Source: Tretioscincus oriximinensis
Taxonomy: Eukaryota; Chordata; Lepidosauria; Squamata; Gymnophthalmidae
Reading direction: 5' to 3'
Assembly (NCBI GenBank): GCA_022410635.1
Contig: JAJVDF010000378.1
Location: 861,979-925,978 of the forward strand
Length of the DNA stretch: 64,000 bases
Shown: positions 55,063 to 64,000 of the stretch, piece after piece
Numbering within the stretch: position 1 is the first letter of the stretch
Layout of the letters: each line of letters begins with the position of its first letter
Program-made: the position numbers and the translations under genes
Notes under the pieces: model-generated
Told to the model about the DNA's origin: nothing
Databases searched by the model: none
Seen by the model: only the letters and a program-made list of their open reading frames with translations

Positions 55063-55715
55063 GGAGTAAGTTGTTTTTCCATTTTGAATGTGGACTGAAG
55101 ATGGATTAAAATTTAACTCAATTTTAAAGCATTTCTTTTGGGATTCCACTTTTGGCTTTGAGAATGTAGAAAGAAAATTACTGTGCAGTTTTCTAAGTCT
55201 TCACAGTCATCATTCTGTGAAAGTGGACTGAGTGTACATTTAAATGTAGGTTTCGCCAGTGGACTTTTCTCTATTTGTCTCTCACCCTCCTTTTCTCCTT
55301 TATTTAATGAAGATTCTCACAAATTCATTTATTTGGAGAAAGGAAACCTGTTAACATGCAATGCTATTAAAACCTTGTATTGGGTGTTATTTTTTTTGCC
55401 AGATTCCAGAATTTAAAATCCATGTGGTGCATCTGAATTACATTAACCCAGCCTCATCCATACATTTCATTATTTCTGGAGTAATGAAATAAAGCAGGAT
55501 TTTAAAAAGTGGTGGTAGATAGACATCTTTATACAGATTATATTTGTTTTTCTATTTTGAAAGTGGCAGAAAATGGATAAAAAATTAAAACCATTTTAAA
55601 GCATTTGGGGAGAAAATCCACTTTTGGGTTCGAGAATAGAGGAAGAAAACTACCGATGTGGTCTTCCATTCTGAAAATGGACTGAAAATAAATGTAAATG
55701 TTGATTTGGCCAGTG
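55063..55715 (+). repeat. ~190-bp direct duplication
   Basis: 55075-55265 and 55548-55715 share, in order, 'ttttccattttgaa', 'gaagatggattaaaa', 'cattttaaagcattt', 'tccacttttggctttgagaatgtagaaagaaaa', 'ccattctgaaa/tggactga', 'taaatgt' and 'ggccagtg'. About 470 bases separate the copies. A TTCTGGAGTAA word precedes each. It lies next to the tandem array at 54.8 kb. Confidence 0.75.
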
Positions 55716-55845
55716 TCTTAATAGCAAAATGCTGCTTCTGAATTACATTAACTCATTATTTCTTAAGATTAAGAATTAAAAGTTAGCTTTGAGGAAGGGT
55801 TATGATAATGTTAGTTTATGTTGCTTACCTTTTTCTTTTCCTCTT

Positions 55846-55905
55846 TATTGTCTCTTTCCTTCTTTCCCTTCCTCCCTCCATCCTACGCTCCCTCCTTCCT
55901 TCCCC
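55846..55905 (-). repeat. CT-rich low-complexity tract
   Basis: CTTTCCTTCTTTCCCTTCCT and CCCTCCTTCCTTCCCC units; pyrimidine-rich strand. Not coding. Confidence 0.75.
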
Positions 55906-56212
55906 TATTTTCTATTTTTTGTGTACCATATCTACATTTTATAAGTTGTAGCTTTACCTTTTGGTTTCTTCCATCGATTTTGTGTACTTTACTCTGCACT
56001 CTAAGTTTTAACTCTACTTTTGAAGGTTCTTCTATTTGGGCTCTCTCTTTCTTGCTGTCCACTCTATATCTTCTATGTTGTCCTTCCTTGCCTGACTGTC
56101 TTGAAGCAAGAAGGGGTGGGGCCCGCCAGTTTACTTTTCAGATTCCTGCTTCTTGGGTTTGATTCTCTCAGTTCCTGCTGTATGTGAGTTAAAATGCTAC
56201 AATATTCTGGAT

Positions 56213-56306
56213 CTCGTGTGTGTGTGTTTGTCTTTGTGTTATTTATTGTGTATGTGCCTGTGTGTGTCTCTTGTCTGTCTCTCTCTCTCTGTGTGTGTGT
56301 CTGCAT
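56213..56306. repeat. (GT)n/(CT)n compound microsatellite
   Basis: GTGTGTGTGTGTTTG, then scattered TGTGTGTCTC, CTCTCTCTCTCTGTGTGTGT. The cysteine-rich or Thr/Gln-rich open frames through it are artefacts. Confidence 0.85.
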
Positions 56307-57522
56307 CCAAGGTTCTGATCTCTCTCATTGGACTATAAGGGCCAACTGAAGATTGTTTAGAAGCTCCACCAGGGCAATGTGCTTCTTATTTAATGGCACA
56401 ATTAAAATCAGAAAGAGCAGTTTTTAACTGATGCAGGAGAGCAACCAAGATGTCATATAAAAAATTATTTGACAGACTAGTTTATAAACTAATGCAAAGT
56501 GAGAAGATTCCCTGTTGTACTATCTATCAAAATAATAACCACAAAATCTAAGAACAGNACAGACAAGTAAAGTTAAGTAAAATAATTACTGGTAGTTTGA
56601 ATACAGTATAATACAGTATAATTGTTCTTTGAAGAATATCAATACTGCTTGGAATATGCTTTGATCTCACTGTATTAGATAAGATGACAGTCTCATCTGG
56701 GTTACAATCTCACTACTGCTAGTCAAAGAAACAGACCAAAAAGAGTTATTAAGATGTTAATAACAAACCCAGGTTACTTCCCAGTTATTGCATTCTTGAG
56801 GAAGGCTAGGGTTTTATTATTTCAGCTTCAGCTTCAGTAACATCTCTCTTGTTTTATGAAGTTCATTACTTGAGGGTAAAACCTCCAATAATCTCAAGAC
56901 TTTCAGAGAAAACATCATTCCTCAAGGACATAATATTTTTCAACTTTTAGTACACAAAAAATTCACGCATGCACAAAAATGTATTGATGTGTGTAAATAA
57001 ACTTTTAAAAATATTTGATTACAATGATTTGTAAATGGAGTATGGGACATGTTATTTTATTTATACGTATTTCTTTCAGTGCCTACAAGTGAGCTATCAA
57101 AATTCCGTGATCCATAGTTCTTAGAGAGATTATCGTAACCATATTTCACCTATCCATACCAGAGGAGAAAAAGAAGAAGAAAACACCAAAATTATTAGCT
57201 CTGCAACACTCATAATATTCCATGTAATAAGAAACACCTAAGACACTGAGGTTGGGGAATGGGGATGGGGGAAGAAATGAACCCAAACACTGAGAAAGCA
57301 GCTTCAGTTCTTTCAAAGATATATTTCTTTATTTAGGAATTTATCTCTTGCCCATCACCAAAGATCCCTGAGGGAGTAACAGCAACACAAAAAAACACCT
57401 TGGTAATATGTTTAAAAGAACCATTCCCTCCCTTCCTCCTTCTAGAGAAGTAGACTTGACCACAAAAGTTCATGCTTCCAATCTACCTCTTGTTAATTTC
57501 CAAAGTGCTATAGCCTTCCCCC

Positions 57523-57851
57523 TTGCTGGACTTTCTCTTTTTTTTAATTAATTTTTAAATGTACAAAACAGTTTTGGAATTACTATACTAATTAATTCAT
57601 GCCATGGAATTCTATTGTGTTCCAATACATGATTATATATTTCCTTTAGATAAGGTGTAATTATGTTTTTATAAATTTTATAAAAAATTACTGAAATGCC
57701 ATCTGGCCCTGGGGCCGAGTGAGCTTTACTAGATTCAATAGCTTTGATTATCTCATCTGTTCTATATTCCTTCAAAAACATTATGTGCTTCAATGTTAAA
57801 TTATTTATTGTATTATGTCTTATATCACATACTTTTTTGCTGGACTTTCTC
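57523..57851 (-). mobile_element. short L1 copy with 15-bp target duplication and early A-tail
   Basis: TTGCTGGACTTTCTC is present identically at 57523-57537 and 57837-57851. The 299 bases between are L1 ORF2 in minus orientation, starting upstream of the RT catalytic motifs and ending inside the RT domain at an A-rich stretch (poly-T on the plus strand, 57538-57546) that abuts the duplication. The 3' half of ORF2 and the UTR are absent, as if a prematurely polyadenylated transcript had been copied. Confidence 0.85.
57548..57823 (-). pseudogene. L1 ORF2 reverse transcriptase N-terminal fragment
   Basis: The open frame (stop at 57548, ATG at 57793, open further back to about 57823) includes 'EYRTDEIIKAIESSKAHSAP', 'GPDGISVIFYKIYKN' and 'HELISIVIPK'. 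The 'APGPDGI' and 'VIPK' blocks are the standard RT domain 0/1 sequence of L1. No catalytic aspartates are included. Only about 90 codons of more than 1200 are present. Confidence 0.88.
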
Positions 57852-57914
57852 AGCAGACACTAACATGTCTATTTCTTTGAAATCTTTTCAATGATCCAAT
57901 TGAATAGCATTGTA

Positions 57915-58250
57915 ATGACTGTAAGGGTTGGACCGTAAAAATACTGAGCACTGAAGAATGTTTTAGAACTGTGATACAGGAGAAAAATTTTGAAAGTTCT
58001 TTGGGCTGCAAGACGCTGAAGTGTTTTGATCAAAAAATGAGAAGACAGGACTCACTGAGAACTTAACACATGAGTAGATTGAAGACAAAATAAAACTGGA
58101 GTGGTAGAGGGGAAAATTGAGTTATGGAAGCAATAAGCATGAACTTGGACAAACTGCAGGAGGCAGTAAAGAAGGACTCAGCATGCTGTGATCTATGGGA
58201 TCATGACGAATCAGACACAACTGAATGACTAAACATCTCCAAGAAAAATC
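57915..58250 (+). mobile_element. BovB (RTE-clade) LINE 3' end
   Basis: The distal part reads 'catgaacttggacaaactgcaggaggcagt', 'gcatgctgtgatctatgggatcatgacgaatcagacacaactgaatgactaaac' in order, the well known BovB terminus (GAGTTTGGGCAAACTC..., CAGTCCATGGGGTCGC, AGTCGGACACGACTGAGCGACTGA). Upstream, GGTTGGACCGTAAAAAT, 'ctgagcactgaagaatg' and 'tgatacaggagaaa' fit the end of the BovB ORF. Known in squamates and ruminants through horizontal transfer. 5'-truncated; no frame survives. Confidence 0.85.
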
Positions 58251-58261
58251 CTAGAATGTAA

Positions 58262-58375
58262 AGTTTATTTATTTATTTATTTATATTTGCATTTTATACC
58301 ACCCATACCTGAAGGTTTCAGGATGGTTAACACTAAAAATGGAATTAACATGTTAAAAACAACAGTACTGTTATA
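58262..58375 (-). mobile_element. L2-type LINE tail fragment
   Basis: Plus strand (TTTA)n then TTTATACCACCCATACCTGA, AGGTTTCAGGATGGTTAACA and 'ggaattaacatgttaaaaacaac'. It is the minus-strand 3' UTR of L2, close to the 27.83-27.91 kb piece. Truncated after ~110 bases. Confidence 0.75.
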
Positions 58376-58399
58376 TACCTAAGTACACAACTGTGTACT

Positions 58400-59630
58400 T
58401 CAAGTTTTGAAGTATTCATTCCAAGAAAAGCATTTCAAAAGATTGTGTAGGTANGAATATGCTTATTTCATTCTGAACTCTCTTGCAGATGGAGAGTTTC
58501 TGTCTATAGAATTCTATCTATAGAATTTCTGTCTGTAGACTGGCCACGTCCACTTGTGCTCCTTTAAGGGATAGTGGACTTGTATCCCACACACATGTAT
58601 CTGCGTTCTTGAACTGCAATGGAGGAGAGCTCCAAGCAAGAGTCAAGTGCCGCCATGGAAACAGTATGGGATGCTGACATCACAGTGATGTAGCTCCTGT
58701 GCACCAGCTCCCTTGACCAAAGATGCAGAAGTCCCACTTGCCAGTAACAGAACAGCCATGAGAGCACATCAGTGACTGGACTCAGCAGCTGCATCACTAT
58801 TTCCTGCTCTCTAAAGTATCAAGACCTGCCATTNGGTGCAGTGGAGCTGCCCCATAAACTATGGCATTCAACCACAAGCCTTGAGTGTGGATGCATCCTT
58901 TCTCTCCTTACATGGTTCCATGGGGGGAGTCACACACCTATTTTCTGAGTAGTGAGGCAAAATATCAATAATCAAGTAGCACACTTAGGAGCTTTTCCCT
59001 CCTTCCTCCAAAAATAGTAGAGGGAAGAAAGGAGCAGAGCGAGAGAAAAATTAGATATATTGTTTCTTATCAATAGTTCTCAATCCTTCTTGGAAACTAA
59101 CATGATGAAAACCTCCCAACTGCTGCCTTCTTCCTAATGCAGCTCTCATCTCTCTCCATGCAAGAGCTGTGTCAGATGTCTATCAGATATTTTAGTTGAC
59201 TGAAAAAGGAATATAATTGTCTTGTACTTTTTCTGTATTCAAAACTATCACATATTTTCTGGCTTAATGCAAATTTATGATTTTTTTTAAAAAATCTGGC
59301 TTTTCTTTAATATTGCAAAATGGATATCACTCATGGAATTAGATCTGTTGGAAATAACAAGGTGTTCCTTATGTATGCACTGACTAGTAATGAAAAATAT
59401 AATTAATTCCCACAGCTTCAGGTTACTTCTGTGTTTCTTTTTACTTTGGCATACCATGGTTCCTTAGCAAAAGGAAGGAACACTGCTGTATAATTTATAA
59501 TGTAATGAAACATGTACATATTAAACAGAATGTGAAATTCCACTCTTACCTGTGTGCATACAGGAAGATCATTTTCAATGTATTAGTATCTGCATTGGCT
59601 GTGTCTTTGTCACTCTGGGTACAATACAGC
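58400..59630. other. no gene recognised
   Basis: No coding family. 58640-58740 shows weak similarity to 29400-29520 (opposite strand). TTCTATCTATAGAATT at 58508 onward is a short local palindrome. Confidence 0.4.
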
Positions 59631-59639
59631 TTCACTCCT

Positions 59640-59832
59640 GTCCCAGAGTTGCCTTACATCTATCTTCCCCACCATGCTATGAGGGTCCCCATTTATCTAA
59701 TCACAATTTCTTGCTTTTGAATAACTGGGTTGGCTAGAGCTGAGGCCAGTAGTTGATGCTCATCCTTCTTCACAGCCGACACAAGCTTCAAATTCAGTAT
59801 CTTAACCATTGTGCCACTATCCTAGCCACAAA
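59640..59832 (-). mobile_element. SINE family B copy with tRNA-like head
   Basis: On the minus strand: GATAGTGGCACAATGGTTAA is an A-box region (TGGCACAATGGTTAAG), then 'gcttgtgtcggctgtgaagaaggatgagcatcaactactggcc', 'cagctctagccaacccagttattcaaaagcaag', 'agataaatggggacc', 'catggtggggaagatagatgtaagg'. The body agrees with the 16.2-kb copy. B box is worn, the tail is missing. Confidence 0.72.
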
Positions 59833-60394
59833 CATCCCACATACCTCTTATCCATGAGATGGTTCAGGATGCAAAGGCCTGAATCATTGCATTTGCTGGA
59901 GCAGCTGCAGAAAGATGGGGCTGAAGAACAGCACCAGACATCTAGGGGATGGAAGAGAAGATCATTGTATGGGTGCCATGTTGTCATGGTTTATATGTTG
60001 TATTACTTCTAGTAAGTGCAAAAAAGGGTATATAACTCAATTCAGCTGTTGCATCACAATTCTAATTCATTTCATGTAGACCTTTCTATAACAGACATCT
60101 TCTAATTCCATCTTAAAACAATTTCATAACAGCTGCCACATAAACTATGGCATACAATTTGAAAACAGAATACCTAAAAATTATTACCATATGAAGTTGA
60201 AAAATAAGTCACTATGTTCCAAAATGTAGTTAATATGCCATAGGAGATTATTTACAACGATTGACTTTTGCTTGCTTCAACTACATATATTGGGGGAGGG
60301 GGAATAAAAGGAAGGAAGCAATTATGCAAATTATGTATAGATATGGTAAAATTTATGAAGCAATATTGAAGTTTCAATAGTAGGTTACCTTCCT

Positions 60395-60645
60395 AGTTGG
60401 AAGCCAAGGGTATAAAAAGCTACTAGAATGGATGTCTTGATACTGCCTCCGAGATGGCNCAACAGGCAGGACTCCTGAAATGCCTTTTGCAAGGCGTCGA
60501 TAATAGTTGAAGATTTTCCCTTCTTCTCTTCCAGACTGCCCAAGTGCAATTGGTGGGCCACTGTGTGACACAGAATGCTGGACTATATGGGCTCCAACCT
60601 GATTCAGCATGGCTCCTCTTATGTTCTATGTTATGTTCTAAATTC
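60395..60645 (+). mobile_element. CR1-type LINE 3' UTR
   Basis: 'ggtataaaaagctactagaatggatgtcttgatactgcctcc', 'ggactcctgaaatgccttttgca', 'cagactgcccaagtgcaattggtgggccactgtgtgacacagaatgctggacta' and the terminal TCTTATGTTCTATGTTATGTTCT. Collinear with 18520-18735. The ORF end is missing. Confidence 0.85.
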
Positions 60646-60899
60646 TAAAGTTTATATCATATGGCTGGATGATAAACACCAAATATCCAAAGAATTGAGA
60701 ATGAAAGTAGCAAGGGTCTATCCTTGCCCGGNAAAAGGAGATTTCATCTTGCTTCGTCAGGCCCCCATGTACCCTATTAGGTTCAACATTTAGAAAGAAG
60801 AGGATTTTTATAATCGTACACGGCACCACCAAGACAGAAGTATTGATGTCTTCAATAGTGGTACACATTATAAACTTTGGCATTTTGCTTTTTGACATT

Positions 60900-62200
60900 C
60901 AAGCAGCTGTGTGGTGTTTTTTGTCAGTTCCTTGTTCTCACCGACAGCGCATCAGCAAAAAATGTAACGAACTGAAATTTTCTGATTGCTGATTCTTTCA
61001 AACATCTTTGCGAAATGGTCCATATTCCTATTCTCAAGCCTTCATGTGCNACTCAGTTAACAGAAGAAGGCATCATCATCATCTTTATCTTCATATTCAC
61101 CTTCATTCATTCACCTCTAGCTTTTTTATATATGCAGCTTTCCACTTGCAAGTTGTATTATAAAGGATATTAATAATGCTTTTCTTGTCTGTATAATAAT
61201 TACAATGACTCAAAAAAATACAAGAACAATATAGCACAGTGAAACTCTTTGGACATCAATGTCATTGTAAAATCCTAAAGTGTAGACGGTATTGATTTGA
61301 ATATGCCAGCAAAGTCTAGACTCATTTCTCTTAGCGTTTCTCCTTGTAAAACCATATTACGAGACAGCCTTCCTTTCATAACAGCTTTGCAAATGAAGCA
61401 ATACTTGGCTATTTCAGCAAAGATAATGACAATACACACAAATATATAGAGGAAGCACCCTGGCTTCCAATATCAATGCTCGTTTAATTCATATTCAACG
61501 ATAGTCATTGATTTTGTGAAAATTGTATCATTAACATAGAAATGAAAATGGACACATTTAAATACAAGGGATAATTGGTTAAAATGTCACTAAGGTAGAC
61601 TGAGCAGCCTAGTTTCATTTTTTCCAGTTTTATTAGTACTCCGTTACAGATCTTTTCCACCCTGTTTGATGCAGAGTAAAAAAAACGGTTTTTTGTATAT
61701 GACCTTATGCACATTTTAGTTATGTGTTTCTGTGGCTTTTAGTTCATTTTATTAAAATATAAATCCTACATGAATTTCCCTTGCAAAATATGTATTAATG
61801 TTTTGTTTTTGTTAACCACCTTTTAGTTGCAATTAAGTTATGCATCAGAAACCCATCAACGTATTTAAACTGGATGTTTCTCATTGATCTCCTGAGATTT
61901 CAGCTGGTGAAAATTTCTTCTCTGTGTTTAATGTTGTTTAAATAATCCAATGTTTAGCTAAATGTGTTTTGGCTAACTGCAATAATAACAAAATGAAACC
62001 TCTTTACTGATTTTGCTGTTTCACAGATCATCAGTTGGCTACTATCTGTAACGTGTTAGAAATAAAGCAAAAAGAAATTGTGTTAATTTCTAGTTTTAAC
62101 CTTTTAAAATTAGTTCAGTACTGCAATTCAGTCATTTGCTGGCTTTCAGATGGCTTGTTTGGAGCTCATCTGATGTTCTATAATATGCACATTATTTTCT
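60900..62200. other. no gene or repeat recognised
   Basis: AT-rich, with short chance frames. A CATCATCATC cluster lies at 61072. No mobile-element signature recognised. Confidence 0.4.
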
Positions 62201-62213
62201 TTAAGGTGTTTTG

Positions 62214-62412
62214 TAGGCTGACCAGATGACCCCTGTTTTTGGAGGGGTGAAAACCTGTTTTTGGGGTGTCTCCCGTTTTTCCTGAGAAAAAAAACAAAAA
62301 ATAAAAATAAAAAAATCTTTTTTGAAAAAAAAAATCTTCAGAAAAAAACTGGGAGGCACCCCAAAACCGGGTTTTCAATCCNCCTCCCAAAAGGGGTCAT
62401 CTGGTCAGCCTG
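62214..62412. mobile_element. palindromic MITE (family P), complete copy
   Basis: The left end is TAGGCTGACCAGATGACCCC. The right end on the minus strand is CAGGCTGACCAGATGACCCC. Each arm continues with a ~20-base block TTTTTGGGGTGTCTCCCG on the left and CTGGGAGGCACCCCAAAACC on the right. The centre is A-rich with T runs. The ~199-bp element can fold end to end. It is the reference for the copies at 22.7, 45.3 and 52.3 kb. Superfamily not assignable from these ends alone. Confidence 0.88.
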
Positions 62413-62499
62413 GTTTTAGAAAGATATATACTTAGATGATTAACTCCCTGTTCTAGGGAGACAGGAACTATGGAAAAGATGACAGAAGGTACTTCCCTA

Positions 62500-62640
62500 G
62501 GTTAGGGCTTTGCTTTGTTCAGCATTGATTGCTTAGGTGCAATTGGTAGAACACTATATGAGAGAAAGTGCTGAACTATAAGGGCCCTGGTCTGATTCAG
62601 CAGGGCTCCCCTTGTGTTCCCTTATTAGTTTCCAGACCAT
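62500..62640 (+). mobile_element. CR1-type LINE 3' terminal fragment
   Basis: 'tttgttcagcattgattgcttaggtgcaattggtagaacactatatgagagaaagtgctgaactataagggccctggtctgattcagcagggctccccttgtgttccc' appears as the plus-strand 3' UTR end seen at 60.5-60.64 kb, more diverged. Confidence 0.7.
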
Positions 62641-62689
62641 TTTCAGTTAATTAGAGTACAGTGCCAGGCTGTACCTTTGGTTGTATCCA

Positions 62690-62845
62690 GACACCATATA
62701 TTTATTCCACTACATAGATGTTGTAGAATAAAGCACTGTCTGGACTGCTTTGTTCCAGAATATCCATGTTTATCCCAAAATATCCAAAATATTCCAAACT
62801 ATAATGGGATTAATAAGCAGTGTCTGAATACAGCCCTGGTTTTCT
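62690..62845. mobile_element. foldback MITE (family F)
   Basis: Left GGTTGTATCCAGACACCATA; right end on the minus strand GGGCTGTATTCAGACACTGC. Between them TTATTCCACTACATAG, TTGTAGAATAAAGCACTG, 'ccagaatatccatgtttatcccaaaatatcc'. The GGNTGTATYCAGACAC ends replace the GGCTGCATCCACACATCAC ends of the 46.9-kb copy, suggesting two subfamilies. Confidence 0.65.
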
Positions 62846-63514
62846 AACCATTTTTCCTCCACTCTGAGAAGTATTATGTGCATTTATCTTCCAAACACAC
62901 ATACAGATCCTGGATGTCAGATATGGCAAAATTCAGAAAAGTAGAAAATTTTCTACTTCAGCCCAACCATTGTTGGGATTCCACACAATAGTGGTGGAAT
63001 GTAGCTTTAGGGCGGGGACAATGCTAGTGCCATGCAATTGGTGCCTTGCAATTCAGTTGTGAGATCCTTTTACCTCACTGTTCATCAGGACAGCCATTGA
63101 AAGGGGCAGGAACCCATTACTTGCCCTTGATAGTGGCTGTATAGTAATGAGGGCAGGGCTTATCTTAAAAATATACAAGCTATACAAAAACAATGCTCAT
63201 TATAAAACTGTGTTTTCTTTGCCTGTCTGGTCCATTGCAGCAGCAGATGGCATCATCAGAAAGTAAAACTTTGCATGTTTCACTACTGTTTGTTNCCTAC
63301 CCCCAGTAAATACATCAAATGGTGGTGTCACTAGAAGTTGTTCTATGTTTCCTGTGAACCCCACATTCCATCTGCANAGACCACTACTGCTTGAAATTTG
63401 CGTGATCTATCATGTGGAGATCTATAATATTTCTTAAAATGTCATTTATATAAAATCTTCATTTTATTCATTTGCACAATAATTAGAGGCAGATTTGCAA
63501 TGTGATTCAAAATT

Positions 63515-64000
63515 AAACATATGAACATAAGAAGAGCCATACTGGATTGGGCCAGAGCCCATCTAGTCCAGCATTCTGTCTCATACAGAGGCCACCAGAT
63601 GCACCTGAGCAGTCCGAACAGAGGAAAGCAAAATATGCACCTGTTCATGACTCCCTGCAAATGGCACTTCAGGAGTGCTATATGTTGCTCTATCCCGGAG
63701 GCAGAATCCAGATATCCATCCATTTATACCCTTGGTGTCCATAAACCTGTCTAGTCCCTGTCTTGAAGCTATCCAAGCTGTTAGCTACCACTACCTCTTC
63801 AGGAAGTAATTTCTATAGACGATGACCCTCTGGGTGAAAAAATACTTTCCTTTGTCTGTTCTCACTTTTCTGCCCATCAGTTTCAAGGAGTGCCCTCTGG
63901 TCCTAGTGTTGTGTGATAGAGAAAACATTTTTTCTCTATTCACCCTACCCATCCCATGCATGATTTTGTACACTTCAATCAGATCACCTCTCAAACATCG
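63515..64000 (-). mobile_element. CR1-type LINE 3' part, running off the window
   Basis: Plus strand begins ATATGAACATAAGAAGAGCC, then CATACTGGATTGGGCCAGAG. The 3' UTR and the end of the ORF follow; sequence is still CR1 at base 64000 (AATCAGATCACCTCTCAAAC). The minus frame 63994-63791 reads 'MRGDLIEVYKIMHGM' and 'SLSHNTRTRGHSLKLMGRKV', the standard C-terminal block of CR1 ORF2. It is the least diverged CR1 copy here. How far it extends to the right cannot be seen. Confidence 0.9.

Noticed and set aside
56073..56338. Cys/Leu/Val-rich plus-strand frame and Thr-rich minus-strand frame
   Set aside because: Both read through GT and CT microsatellites.
1..64000. Endogenous retrovirus or LTR element
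   Set aside because: No gag/pol/env motif, primer-binding site or paired long terminal repeats were recognised anywhere; all RT motifs present are of non-LTR type.

Overview
The window looks like intergenic or intronic DNA from a squamate reptile (lizard or snake). It is AT-rich and has no recognisable host protein-coding exon, rRNA, tRNA gene or CRISPR array. What can be read is a dense, layered set of transposable elements. The squamate inference rests on the combination present: CR1-type and L2-type LINEs, a BovB/RTE LINE tail, L1 fragments, tRNA-derived SINEs with 'Sauria SINE'-like heads, a Tc1 transposon fossil of the kind common in fish, and several hAT, mariner and foldback MITE families. 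Host assignment is inference; no host gene anchors it. Isolated single Ns are assembly ambiguities.

Layout. 0-3.5 kb: mostly unassigned DNA with decayed CR1 and L2 tails. 3.5-6.6 kb: the most complete element, an L2-clade LINE on the minus strand with endonuclease and reverse transcriptase domains, broken by frameshifts. 7-10.5 kb: two SINEs, a Tc1 remnant, and a SINE tail that runs into a ~220-bp (TTC)n tract. 10.5-17.4 kb: a probable hAT MITE and a SINE in otherwise blank DNA. 17.4-18.7 kb: a CR1 fragment reaching its 3' end. 19.8-22.3 kb: a GC-richer non-repeat block, then a 5'-truncated L1. 22.6-31 kb: half-MITEs, a mariner-like palindrome, an L2 3' fragment and SINE pieces. 34.2-34.9 kb: another L2 fragment. 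36.0-36.5 kb: a GC-rich long inverted repeat with ~153-bp arms. 43.3-44.6 kb: an L1 tail nested in an L2, with an 18-bp target-site duplication. 45.3-48.7 kb: foldback MITEs and a CR1 tail. 51.2 kb: the best tRNA-SINE. 52.3-54.4 kb: a palindromic MITE split by a 1.9-kb L1. 54.8-55.7 kb: local tandem and direct duplications. 57.5-58.4 kb: a 299-bp L1 stub with 15-bp duplications, then a BovB tail. 59.6-64 kb: SINE, CR1 and MITE copies, the last CR1 running off the window.

How the parts relate. One SINE family (51.2 and 8.2 kb) shares its last bases with the L2 LINE tail, suggesting that L2 enzyme mobilised it. A second SINE family (10.2, 16.2, 27.7, 30.7, 59.7 kb) ends in (TTC)n where its tail survives and seems to have seeded the long microsatellite. 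The L1 copies are the youngest layer where order can be read, since they interrupt an L2 and a MITE. No element appears to encode an intact protein.
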